NCBI RefSeq assembly: GCF_014202975.1
Contig: NZ_JACHHZ010000001.1
Location: forward strand, 1 to 64,000
Length of the DNA: 64,000 nucleotides
Direction: 5' to 3'
Origin: Povalibacter uvarum
Lineage (GTDB): Bacteria > Pseudomonadota > Gammaproteobacteria > Steroidobacterales > Steroidobacteraceae
Part shown: positions 50,225-58,204 of the stretch, in pieces
How the letters are laid out: each line of letters starts with the position of its first letter
Position numbering within the stretch: position 1 is the stretch's first letter
Translations under genes and position numbers: made by a program
The notes under the pieces: generated by a model
Database searches by the model: none
Seen by the model: only the letters and a program-made list of their open reading frames with translations
Told to the model about the DNA's origin: nothing

Positions 50225-50590
50225 ATGCAGGGGAATTCGCAGATCTCGGCGGTCGTCGACCGGTACTTCGAGGGTTTGTACAAGGGCGACGTCGACCTGC
50301 TGCGCAGCGTCTTTCATCCGCAAGCCCAGTTGTTCGGCGAAGTCCGCGGCAAGCCCTACCACAACACGCTCGATGGATATCTCACAGCGGTAGCGGGCCG
50401 CCCGTCGCCGCACGCCAAGGCTGAGCCCTTCGAGATGCAGTTGCTCAGCGTCGAAGTCGTGAACCAGGTGGCTTCGGTCCGCGCGCGTTGCCCCATGCTC
50501 GGGCTCATCTATATCGACTTTCTGTCACTGGCGAATGACGGAACCGGCTGGCGCATCGTCAACAAGACGTTTACTCACGTCGACGCCTGA
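50225..50590 (+). CDS. NTF2-like protein, putative lumazine-binding family
   Basis: 121 residues from ATG 50225; the longer reading from 50126 lacks protein-like character. The pattern VVDRYFEGLYKGDVDLLRSV, FHPQAQLFGEVRGKPY and a C-terminal WRIVNKTFTHV is typical of the Lumazine_bd_2/SnoaL-like family. There is no signal peptide. Its 3' end overlaps the convergent FAH-family gene by 16 bp. Function is unknown; relatives are often small isomerases or ligand-binding proteins. Confidence 0.75.
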   Translation: MQGNSQISAVVDRYFEGLYKGDVDLLRSVFHPQAQLFGEVRGKPYHNTLDGYLTAVAGRPSPHAKAEPFEMQLLSVEVVNQVASVRARCPMLGLIYIDFLSLANDGTGWRIVNKTFTHVDA

Positions 50591-51444
50591 TCGCTGCCGC
50601 GATAGCGCACTACGCGCTGTCGCTGCTCGCCGAGCCCGGCGATCCCGAGCTCGACGATGTCGTTCTCGCGCAGCCAGCGTGGAGGCTTCATGCTCATGCC
50701 GACTCCGGGAGGAGTGCCCGTGCTGATCACATCGCCGGGCTGAAGGCTCATGAACTGACTCGTGTAGTGCACCAGATGCGCCACATCGAAGATCATCGTG
50801 CGAGTGTTGCCGTGCTGCATCGTCTGACCATCGACCTTGCACCACAGGTCCAGTGATCCCAGGTCACAGGCTTCATCGAGCGTGACGAGCCAGGGGCCGA
50901 GCGGACAGAACGTGTCGCATCCCTTGCCTTTGTCCCATTGGCCGCCGCGTTCGAGCTGATAGCTGCGCTCCGAAACATCGTTGATGACACAGACGCCTGC
51001 GACATGGTCGAGTGCGTCTTCATTCGACACGTAGCTCGCTGGCCGCCCGATCACGACACCCAGCTCCACCTCCCAATCACCCTTCTGCGATCCCGGAGGC
51101 AGAATGATGTCGTCGAACGGGCCGACGATCGATGAGGTGGCTTTCAGGAACAGGATCGGCTCGGCAGGGACCGCTTGACCTGTCTCGTGGGCGTGATCTG
51201 CGTAGTTGAGCCCGACGCAGACGATCTTGCCGACCTGCGCGACTGCGGGGCCGATACGAACCGCTGAATCGACAAGTGGAAGCGCACAGGGGGAGAGTGC
51301 GCGCAGGCGCGGCAGCTCGGTTTCCAGCGTGCGTCCATCGATGTCTCCGACTTCCGCGGAGAGATCGCGGATGCGGCCGGCGCTGTCGAGCATGCCCGGC
51401 CGCTCGTGGCCCTTCGGGCCGAATCGCAGCAACTTCATCTTCAA
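50575..51444 (-). CDS. FAH-family hydrolase, 2,4-diketo-3-deoxy-L-fuconate hydrolase-like
   Basis: 289 residues of the fumarylacetoacetate hydrolase family. Conserved parts: ICVGLNYADHAHETG-type (here VCVGLNYADH), DWEVELGVVIG with the metal-binding Glu pair, INDVSERSYQLERGGQW, and QPGDVISTGTPPGVG. The subfamily with an N-terminal MKLLRFGPKGxExPG includes enzymes that split 2,4-diketo-3-deoxy sugar acids into pyruvate and a hydroxy acid. The divergent SDR gene resembling 2-keto-3-deoxy-L-fuconate dehydrogenase fits this. The start may be ATG 51444 or 51438. A dyad-rich promoter region is shared with the SDR genes. Confidence 0.85.
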   Translation of the reverse strand: MKMKLLRFGPKGHERPGMLDSAGRIRDLSAEVGDIDGRTLETELPRLRALSPCALPLVDSAVRIGPAVAQVGKIVCVGLNYADHAHETGQAVPAEPILFLKATSSIVGPFDDIILPPGSQKGDWEVELGVVIGRPASYVSNEDALDHVAGVCVINDVSERSYQLERGGQWDKGKGCDTFCPLGPWLVTLDEACDLGSLDLWCKVDGQTMQHGNTRTMIFDVAHLVHYTSQFMSLQPGDVISTGTPPGVGMSMKPPRWLRENDIVELGIAGLGEQRQRVVRYRGSDQAST

Positions 51445-51504
51445 CCCATCGCAGCTTGGTGTCGTTGCGACGGTACGGCGAATGCGCGGCGGGCGACACG
51501 ATGG

Positions 51505-51555
51505 GTTTGATTGAACTGCGATGCTGATTTGACCGTGTCAGCATTGAATCAAAAC
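51505..51555. promoter_or_regulatory. Nested dyad (operator candidate) between FAH and SDR genes
   Basis: ATGCTGA (51521-51527) and TCAGCAT (51538-51544) are perfect inverted repeats. Outside them GTTTGATT (51505-51512) mirrors AATCAAAAC (51547-51555). All lie in the 266-bp divergent intergenic region, so one regulator could control both directions. No regulator gene is adjacent except the AraC gene beyond the SDRs. Confidence 0.5.
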
Positions 51556-51710
51556 GACACCCGTCGAACGCTCCGACGGCACGATCAAATCGATATCGGT
51601 ATCGCGTCAACTGCGTCGTGGTGCCTGCAGTGACCCCGTCGATAGCTTGCCTGCATCGTACCGCGCATGCGCGAAGCATTCTTCGCTTCATTTCGATCAT
51701 TGGAGTATCA

Positions 51711-52442
51711 GTGTCTCGATTGGCAGGTAAGACTTGTTTGGTCACGGGCGCGGCGCATGGAATGGGGCGGGCGATTGTCGAAGAGTTCCTTGCCGAGGGC
51801 GCGCAAGTCATCGCCACGGACATCAACGTCGAGCCGCTGGCGGAGTTGCGCGGCGACGTGGAGGTTGTGCAGCTCGATGTGACGAGTCAGCGGGACGCAT
51901 GTGAGGTGGCACAGCGCTTCGCGTCAACCAATGTGCTGGTGAACTGTGCGGGTTATGTGGCCATGGGAACCGCGCTCGAATGCACAGCCGACGACTTCGA
52001 CGCCAGCATCGACGTCAATGTGCGATCCATCCTTTACATGGTGCAGGCGTTCCTGCCCCGCATGATCGAGCGGCGCGATGGCGCGATCATCAACATTGCT
52101 TCCGTCGTGTCCACGACGATGGCGGCGCCGCGCCGTTTTGCATACGCGGCAACGAAGGGTGCCGTGATCGCAATGACCCGGTCGATCGCCTTCGACTTCG
52201 GACGTGAGGGAATTCGCTGCAACAGTATCAGTCCAGGCACCGTAGACACGCCCTCGCTCGCGGTACGGCTGAACGCCGCTGCTGATCCGGATGCTGCGCG
52301 CACAGCACTCATTCAGCGACAGCCGCTGGGCCGAATGGCACAGGCAGCCGAGGTTGCCGCCGTCGCTGTAATGCTCGCATCCGCCGAGAGCTCATTCATG
52401 AGCGGCGCCGATGTGGTCGTCGACGGAGGCATCAGCCTTTGA
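51711..52442 (+). CDS. SDR oxidoreductase, 2-keto-3-deoxy-L-fuconate dehydrogenase-like
   Basis: 243 residues from GTG 51711, with TGGAG 5 nt upstream; the in-frame extension to 51618 is unlikely. NAD(P)-binding TGAAHGMG, structural NCAG, catalytic Ser in INIASVVS and Y-x3-K in YAATKGA are all present. The C-terminal half (CNSISPGTVDTPSLAVRL, then RQPLGRMAQAAEVAAVAVML) has the pattern of 2-keto-3-deoxy-L-fuconate dehydrogenases and the related BDH2 group. Its product would be the substrate of the divergently encoded FAH-family hydrolase. It overlaps the next SDR gene by 4 bp. Confidence 0.85.
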   Translation: MSRLAGKTCLVTGAAHGMGRAIVEEFLAEGAQVIATDINVEPLAELRGDVEVVQLDVTSQRDACEVAQRFASTNVLVNCAGYVAMGTALECTADDFDASIDVNVRSILYMVQAFLPRMIERRDGAIINIASVVSTTMAAPRRFAYAATKGAVIAMTRSIAFDFGREGIRCNSISPGTVDTPSLAVRLNAAADPDAARTALIQRQPLGRMAQAAEVAAVAVMLASAESSFMSGADVVVDGGISL

Positions 52443-53215
52443 GGACTTTCGCAGCGCCGTCAAGGCTGGCCGTCGTCACCGGAGGGACGACGGGCATCGG
52501 CTATGAAACCGTCGTGGCCCTGGCGCGTCGCGGATGGGATGTCGCCGTCAGCTATATCGACGGCGAGGACGCCGCTAAGGCAGTGGCCGATCGCGTCGAA
52601 GCAGAAGCGCGCCGCTCATGGGTGGCCCGATGCGATGCCGGCATTCAATGTGAGGTGGAACGCTTCTTCGATGACGTCGCTGAACATTTCGGCCGCGCAC
52701 CGGACCTGCTGATCAACAACGCGGCGGTGCAGACCTGGAGCTCGCTGCTGGAGCTGGATGAAGCGCGATGGGATCTCGTGCTGCGCACGAATCTCAAGGG
52801 CTGCTTTCTCAACACACAGAAGGCCGCCAGGCTGATGATCGCGGCGAGGCAGCCGGGCGCCATCATCAACATCGGCTCGGGCTGCAGCAAAGTCGCCTTC
52901 CCGAATCTGGTCGACTATTCCGCGTCGAAAGCGGGGATCGCTCAGCTGACGAGACTTGCGGCCATAGAACTTGGCCCGCATGGCATCACGGTGAATTGCG
53001 TCGCGCCCGGAGCGATCGAAGTCGAGCGGACGCGCCATGAAGCGCCCGACTATGTGCAGCGCTGGTCGAGCGTGACTCCGATGCGGCGAGTGGGCAGGCC
53101 CGCCGATGTCATCAATGCAATTCTTTTTCTCGCGAGCGAAGAGTCGAACTTCATCACCGGCCAGACGCTGCACGTCGACGGCGGCGTTTTCACGCAGCCT
53201 AATTGGCCATACTGA
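52439..53215 (+). CDS. SDR oxidoreductase (second dehydrogenase of the sugar-acid set)
   Basis: 258 residues starting at a TTG at 52439 that overlaps the previous stop (TTGA). Classical SDR: TGGTTGIG cofactor motif, NNAA, Ser in INIGSGCS, and YSASK with catalytic Tyr and Lys; the end is ITGQTLHVDGG. Substrate is unknown; given the operon, a sugar (for example L-fucose or similar) 1-dehydrogenase is a reasonable guess. The 3' end overlaps the convergent AraC gene by 17 bp. Confidence 0.85.
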   Translation: MRTFAAPSRLAVVTGGTTGIGYETVVALARRGWDVAVSYIDGEDAAKAVADRVEAEARRSWVARCDAGIQCEVERFFDDVAEHFGRAPDLLINNAAVQTWSSLLELDEARWDLVLRTNLKGCFLNTQKAARLMIAARQPGAIINIGSGCSKVAFPNLVDYSASKAGIAQLTRLAAIELGPHGITVNCVAPGAIEVERTRHEAPDYVQRWSSVTPMRRVGRPADVINAILFLASEESNFITGQTLHVDGGVFTQPNWPY

Positions 53216-54161
53216 TCCGGCCGCTGCGCGGAGCCGGCGTCGTGCCGCGCTCGTTGCCGGGAACAGATGTGCGTTGTCCATCGGTCAGGCGATTGCGCTG
53301 ATCACGGAACTGCGTCGGGTTCATTCCCTTCAGCGTGAGGAACTTCCGGTTGAAGTTCGCAATGTTGTTGTAGCCGCAGCGCATCGCGATATCGGTGATG
53401 CTTTCGTCGGTTTCCATCAGGGCGCGGCAGACTTCGCTGATGCGCAGGATGTTGACGAAGCCGACGAACGTCTGCCCGGTCGCCTTGCGGAAGAAGCGGC
53501 TGAATGCGGGCGGCGTGAGGCCCACGAGTGAAGCGATCTCGGACTGGCTCACGTCGCGCCCGAGGTTGTCGCGTACATAGCGGTGGATACGCTCGATGCG
53601 CTGGCGATTCGCCTGGGTGATGTCGTTCGTGATGTGATAGTCCGCGCTGGCAAGCGAGCGCAGATCGTGGGGAGACTGCGCGAGAACCTGCAGGATTTCG
53701 AGCAGGCCCATGAGGCGCACCAGGCCTGTCTTCTGGAAAATACCCTTCATCAGCACCTGCACACGTTCCGCTGTTTCCCCCTGAATATGCAGTCCGCACT
53801 TGGAGGCGCGAAACAGCTTGTTGATCGGAGCAAGTTCAGGCAGGCCGAGAAAATCGCCGCCGAAACTCTCGGGGCGGAATTGCAGCACGACGGCTTCGGA
53901 CCGCAGGTCGTCACCGCGACGCTCGTTTCCATCGTGCCAGCAGTGCGGCAGGTTGGGCCCGAGCAGCACCAGATCGTTCGGCCGGTACTGTTCGATGCTG
54001 TCGCCGACGAAGCGGGTGCCTTCGCTGCGAACAACCCACGTGAGCTCGAACTCCGGGTGGTAGTGCCACGTGTGGTCGGCCGCGAGGCTCGCGCAGGCGA
54101 ACCAGAGACTGCACAAGGAGCTCTCGGAATCGGTCTGCACGTTTTCGAATTGTGGCTCCAT
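53199..54161 (-). CDS. AraC-family transcriptional regulator
   Basis: 320 residues. An N-terminal cupin-like sensor (HTWHYHPEFELTWVVRSEGT, DLVLLGPNLPHCWHDG) probably binds a carbohydrate-type ligand. Two C-terminal HTH motifs (SQSEIASLVGLTPPAFSRFF, then SITDIAMRCGYNNIANFNRK) end in the AraC signature around NFNRKFLTLKGMNPTQFR. It is divergent from the TonB receptor gene across a 139-bp region and is the likely local regulator of the uptake and 3-keto-glycoside genes. Confidence 0.9.
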   Translation of the reverse strand: MEPQFENVQTDSESSLCSLWFACASLAADHTWHYHPEFELTWVVRSEGTRFVGDSIEQYRPNDLVLLGPNLPHCWHDGNERRGDDLRSEAVVLQFRPESFGGDFLGLPELAPINKLFRASKCGLHIQGETAERVQVLMKGIFQKTGLVRLMGLLEILQVLAQSPHDLRSLASADYHITNDITQANRQRIERIHRYVRDNLGRDVSQSEIASLVGLTPPAFSRFFRKATGQTFVGFVNILRISEVCRALMETDESITDIAMRCGYNNIANFNRKFLTLKGMNPTQFRDQRNRLTDGQRTSVPGNERGTTPAPRSGRISMAN

Positions 54162-54300
54162 GATCTCGTTCCCCCGGATGACTGCCCGCGGATATTAAAA
54201 CCGTACACGAATGCGGCCAACTATTGCATAGTCCGGCGCGCGCAGCGTGTGTCCTAATCGTCAGCGTCCGCAAAGTACAACTGGTCTTACCGGGGGCTGC

Positions 54301-56589
54301 ATGATCCGTCACGACATTCCCGTCCTGACTTCAATCGCGTCGATCAACAAATATCGCTGGGGCACGCTGTGCGCGCTTTCGTTCGCGTCGCTCGCATCCG
54401 CCCAGTCGGCGGAGCCTACGACTACGCCGCCTTCCAGCATGCTTCTGGAGGAGGTGGTTGTCAGGGGTTACCGGATTGACGCGTCAACCAGCGCGACCGG
54501 TATCGTCACGGACATCCTGGATACGCCGATCTCCATCACCGCGATGACGGACCAGTTCCTGAAGGACACCGGCTCGACGCAGATCATGGATGCGATCGGT
54601 TCGCTGACCGGCGTCACCGGGCAGAGCAACAGCGGCGAAACGGGGACCAATTTCGGTGTGCGCGGCTATGCGATCACCCCGCAGGTCGACGGTTTCAACA
54701 CGCTGTCGACGGCCGCGGGCCTGGGCTCGTCCATTGGTGTGGAACGCATCGAGGTGATCAAGGGTCCTTCGGCGGTTTTCAACGGCAATGTGCCGCCGGG
54801 CGGCATCATCAACATCATCTACAAGAAGCCGTCCTTCACGCCGAAGACCTATCTCGAAGCGGGGATCGGCAGCTGGGACTACAAGAGCGGCGAGCTGTTT
54901 TCGACGGGTCCGCTGTTTTCCGACAAGCTTGCGTACCTGATCAATGCTTACTACAAGGATGCTGACGGCTGGGTCGACTGGACGGGCAGCGAAGAGAAAA
55001 CCATCATCGCCGGGCTCGCCTATGCGCCCACCGACGCGATCAGGCTGAACCTGAACTATCGGCGCATCGACAGCGATCTTCGCGCGTCGACGCTGCCGGT
55101 GAGCCACCAGGGGTTCATGGGATCGGGCACGCCCTGGTTCGTGCCGCTGGATGCGTGGGTGGACGCCGTTTACGGCCCGAACGAGCCGCCGCAGACCATC
55201 ACGATTCCCGAGTATCTGCCCGGCGGCGAGCGCTACAACGTCATGGGGCCGCAGAACCTCAACGAGACCGACGTGGAGATCGCCTCGCTGGACTTCACGA
55301 TCAAGGTCAACGATCACATCGAAGTGCGAAACGGCTTCATGTACAACACGTACTCGTGGAAGCCGCTGTCGCTGATCCAGAGCGGCGCCAAGGTGATCGG
55401 CGCGGACGGGCGCTCGAGCATCTTCTCGAGCTTCCTGACCGGCGAGGTGGCCGAGACGGGCTGGGAAAACAAGCTGGAAGCTGCCTTCACGTTCGATACC
55501 GGACCGGTCAGTCACGCCATGCTGGTCGGCTACAACGATCAGTATCGCGAAGCGGACAGAATGAGGGTCTTCATCGGGCCGCCGGCAATGAATGGCGCCG
55601 GCCAGATGTGGGACTACTTCACCGACGGCCCGCGCATGCTTCGTGATGAGTTCAATGCACGGCTCGCAGTGAATCCGGTGCCAGACATTCTGCAGGAAGA
55701 CTACGGGCACACGCGCACGCATGCCTATTACATCGCTGAGCAGATGTCGGCATTCGATGAGCGACTGCGCCTGCTGGTCGGCGGACGCTACACCGAGACG
55801 AAGCAGAGCGGTAATCGTGTGAGCGACACGACTCCGCAGGTGGGTCTCGTATTCAAGCCGTTCTCGCCTGATTCGCGATTTGCGGATACATCGATCTTCG
55901 TGAACTACTCCGAATCGTTCACGCCGTCGGGCCTGCTTCAGCCGGGTACGGACGATGTAGTGCCGCCCGCGCAGGGCGTCGGCAAGGAAATCGGCATCAA
56001 GACAGCATGGTTCGGCGGCAAGGTCGCGAGCACGATCTCTGTATTCCAGGATGATCTCGAGAACATCGCGACCCCGGATTATTCCGACCAGGGACAGAAC
56101 GGCTCGATCGTCTCGTATCACCTGGGCGGCAAAGGCCGCACGGAAGGCGCCGAGGCGGAGGTCGTGTGGACGCCAAGCGCGGCACTGCAGATTTCCGCCA
56201 ACTACACGTATCTGCCCACCGCGGAGTACATCGACTATCCAGGCGTGCCGCAGCAGATCGGACTGCGCTTCCCGTCGACTCCGAAAGAGCAGTGGAACCT
56301 GACCGGCCGCTACCAGTTCGAGGAAGGTGCTTTGTCGGGCCTGTATCTCGGCGCCTGGATACATGGGCAGTCCGAAACGCGCGGCGTGATGGCGGGTGAC
56401 TGGAAGTACGACATCCACATTCCCTCGCTGGTCCAGGCGGACGCATTCCTCGGCTACACGTTCTTCGGTAAGCTGGATGCCCGGCTGAACGTGAAGAACG
56501 TCACCGACCGCGATGGCTACGTCATGAACAACGCTTTCCAGCCCAACCCGCCGCGATCCGTGTATCTGATGCTGAACTATTCGCTCTGA
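54301..56589 (+). CDS. TonB-dependent outer-membrane receptor
   Basis: 762 residues from ATG 54301 (GGGGGCTGC just upstream). A signal peptide (about residues 1-34, ending ASAQ) is followed by a TonB-box-like EEVVVRG, a plug domain (DTPISITAMTDQFLKDTGST, VERIEVIKGPSAVFNGNVPP GGIINI read in two parts) and a 22-strand-type barrel ending in an aromatic-rich VYLMLNYSL with a terminal residue after the last Phe/Tyr pattern. It is closest in pattern to TonB-dependent siderophore receptors, but the neighbours (hydrolase, sugar oxidation genes) suggest a glycoside ligand. It is transcribed with the next genes; the serine hydrolase starts 17 bp later. Confidence 0.9.
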   Translation: MIRHDIPVLTSIASINKYRWGTLCALSFASLASAQSAEPTTTPPSSMLLEEVVVRGYRIDASTSATGIVTDILDTPISITAMTDQFLKDTGSTQIMDAIGSLTGVTGQSNSGETGTNFGVRGYAITPQVDGFNTLSTAAGLGSSIGVERIEVIKGPSAVFNGNVPPGGIINIIYKKPSFTPKTYLEAGIGSWDYKSGELFSTGPLFSDKLAYLINAYYKDADGWVDWTGSEEKTIIAGLAYAPTDAIRLNLNYRRIDSDLRASTLPVSHQGFMGSGTPWFVPLDAWVDAVYGPNEPPQTITIPEYLPGGERYNVMGPQNLNETDVEIASLDFTIKVNDHIEVRNGFMYNTYSWKPLSLIQSGAKVIGADGRSSIFSSFLTGEVAETGWENKLEAAFTFDTGPVSHAMLVGYNDQYREADRMRVFIGPPAMNGAGQMWDYFTDGPRMLRDEFNARLAVNPVPDILQEDYGHTRTHAYYIAEQMSAFDERLRLLVGGRYTETKQSGNRVSDTTPQVGLVFKPFSPDSRFADTSIFVNYSESFTPSGLLQPGTDDVVPPAQGVGKEIGIKTAWFGGKVASTISVFQDDLENIATPDYSDQGQNGSIVSYHLGGKGRTEGAEAEVVWTPSAALQISANYTYLPTAEYIDYPGVPQQIGLRFPSTPKEQWNLTGRYQFEEGALSGLYLGAWIHGQSETRGVMAGDWKYDIHIPSLVQADAFLGYTFFGKLDARLNVKNVTDRDGYVMNNAFQPNPPRSVYLMLNYSL

Positions 56590-56606
56590 CTCACGCATTG
56601 GACGAG

Positions 56607-58193
56607 ATGGCAAACTTCCAGCGCAGGCAGTTTCTGGGTCTCTCCGCGGCGGTACTCGGTCTGGGTGCCGCCGCGCCTGTCCGGATCTTCGCAAACGCCA
56701 CCGCGGGATCTGGCGGAGTCGACCCGGAAGCCATATCGCGATTCATTCAGGCAGCGTCTTCGCGTCATGAGATGCACAGTCTCGTCATCCGCCGCCATGG
56801 AGCGCAGGTCGTCGCGGGATGGTGGGCGCCGTATCGTGCAGGCGCGGTGCAGAGCCTGTATTCACTGAGCAAAAGCTTCACGTCGACGGCCGTTGGATTC
56901 GCGGTCACGGAGAAGCGATTGAAGGTGACGGATCGGGTCATCGACTTTTTTCCCGATGAGCGTCCGAAGCAGATCAGCGACCATCTCGCGGCGTTGCGCA
57001 TTCAGGACCTGCTCACCATGTCAGTCGGGCACGCTGTGGACTCGACGCCGGTCATCACGAGACAAGACGACTGGACCAGCGCGTTCCTCGCGCTGCCGAT
57101 CGAACACGCACCTGGCAGCGTGTTCTTGTACAACAGCGGTGCGACTTACATGCTCTCTGCGATTCTCCAGAAAGTGTGTGGCGTGTCGCTCATCGACTAC
57201 CTGCGGCCGAGGCTGCTCGTGCCGCTTGGCATCGCCGATGCTCGCTGGGCCGTTTGCCCGCGCGGCATTGATACCGGCGGCTGGGGACTGAGCATCTCAA
57301 CCGAATCGATTGCGAGCTTCGGGCAGTTCTATCTGCAGCAAGGTCAATGGGGCGGCCGGCAATTGTTGCCTAAGCGATGGATCGAGGAGGCAACGAGCTT
57401 CAAGATCCAGCAGCCCGGCGGTCCACCGCCCAATCCGGATCTCGCTCAGCTGAAACAGGTGAGTGACTGGCATCAGGGCTACGCCTACCAGTTCTGGCGC
57501 TGCCGTCACGATGCCTATCGCGGTGATGGCGCGTTCGGGCAATTCTGCATCGTCCTGCCGAGGCAGGACGCCGTCATTGCCATGACGAGCATGACGCCCG
57601 ATATGCAGGGCTTGCTGAATCTCGTCTGGGAGCATCTGCTCCCGGGGATGTCCGACGGCGCAATCCCAGATTCAGCGGGCGCTGCGCGGCTGTCGGGTGA
57701 AGTGGACTCGCTGACTCTGCCGGTGCCGAAAGGCGCTGCCGATTCAGCGTATGCCGCGCGTCTCAGCGGCAAGCACTTCGATCTCGAGCAGAACGATCTT
57801 GGCCTGCGCAGCGTGTCGCTGCGCTTCGACGGTCAATCGAGTGTGTTCGAGCTGCACGCGCAGGATTCGGCCCACTCGGTGACTTTCGGCGTGGGTCAGT
57901 GGCGCGACGGCGTCACGACGATGCCTGGTGTACCGCCAGAGTTTTCCGAGCTCATTGGAAGAACGTCGCCGCTGCCGCTGCCGATCAAGGTTGCTGCAGC
58001 GGGAGCCTGGACCGACGAGAATACTTTCGTGATGCAGTGGCGCTACTACGAAACACCGCATCACGACACCGTGACCTGCAGGTTCGACGCGGATCGCGTG
58101 CGCATCGAGTTCGTGAACAACATCACCGCCATCAGCGGTGGGGCACATCCGGAGATCCGGCCCGCACTCAGCGGTCGACTCGCATCTCAATAA
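56607..58193 (+). CDS. Tat-exported serine hydrolase, beta-lactamase family
   Basis: 528 residues from ATG 56607; a TTG at 56598 is an alternative. The N terminus has a twin-arginine signal (QRRQFLGLSAAVLG), so it is periplasmic. Nucleophile motif S86-L-S-K89, then YNSGATYM (YxN position), then HQGYAYQFWRCRHDAYRGDG (the late glycine-rich motif region). A C-terminal extension (about 390-528) adds a beta-rich domain, seen in some esterase members. It sits between the TonB receptor and the GMC oxidoreductase, so it may remove acyl groups from an imported glycoside. Confidence 0.85.
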   Translation: MANFQRRQFLGLSAAVLGLGAAAPVRIFANATAGSGGVDPEAISRFIQAASSRHEMHSLVIRRHGAQVVAGWWAPYRAGAVQSLYSLSKSFTSTAVGFAVTEKRLKVTDRVIDFFPDERPKQISDHLAALRIQDLLTMSVGHAVDSTPVITRQDDWTSAFLALPIEHAPGSVFLYNSGATYMLSAILQKVCGVSLIDYLRPRLLVPLGIADARWAVCPRGIDTGGWGLSISTESIASFGQFYLQQGQWGGRQLLPKRWIEEATSFKIQQPGGPPPNPDLAQLKQVSDWHQGYAYQFWRCRHDAYRGDGAFGQFCIVLPRQDAVIAMTSMTPDMQGLLNLVWEHLLPGMSDGAIPDSAGAARLSGEVDSLTLPVPKGAADSAYAARLSGKHFDLEQNDLGLRSVSLRFDGQSSVFELHAQDSAHSVTFGVGQWRDGVTTMPGVPPEFSELIGRTSPLPLPIKVAAAGAWTDENTFVMQWRYYETPHHDTVTCRFDADRVRIEFVNNITAISGGAHPEIRPALSGRLASQ

Positions 58194-58204
58194 GAGAAGA
58201 TCCA

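Noticed and set aside
54484-56694. 736-residue open frame antisense to the TonB receptor
   Set aside because: Arg/His/Val-rich translation without motifs; the plus strand has an unambiguous plug and barrel.
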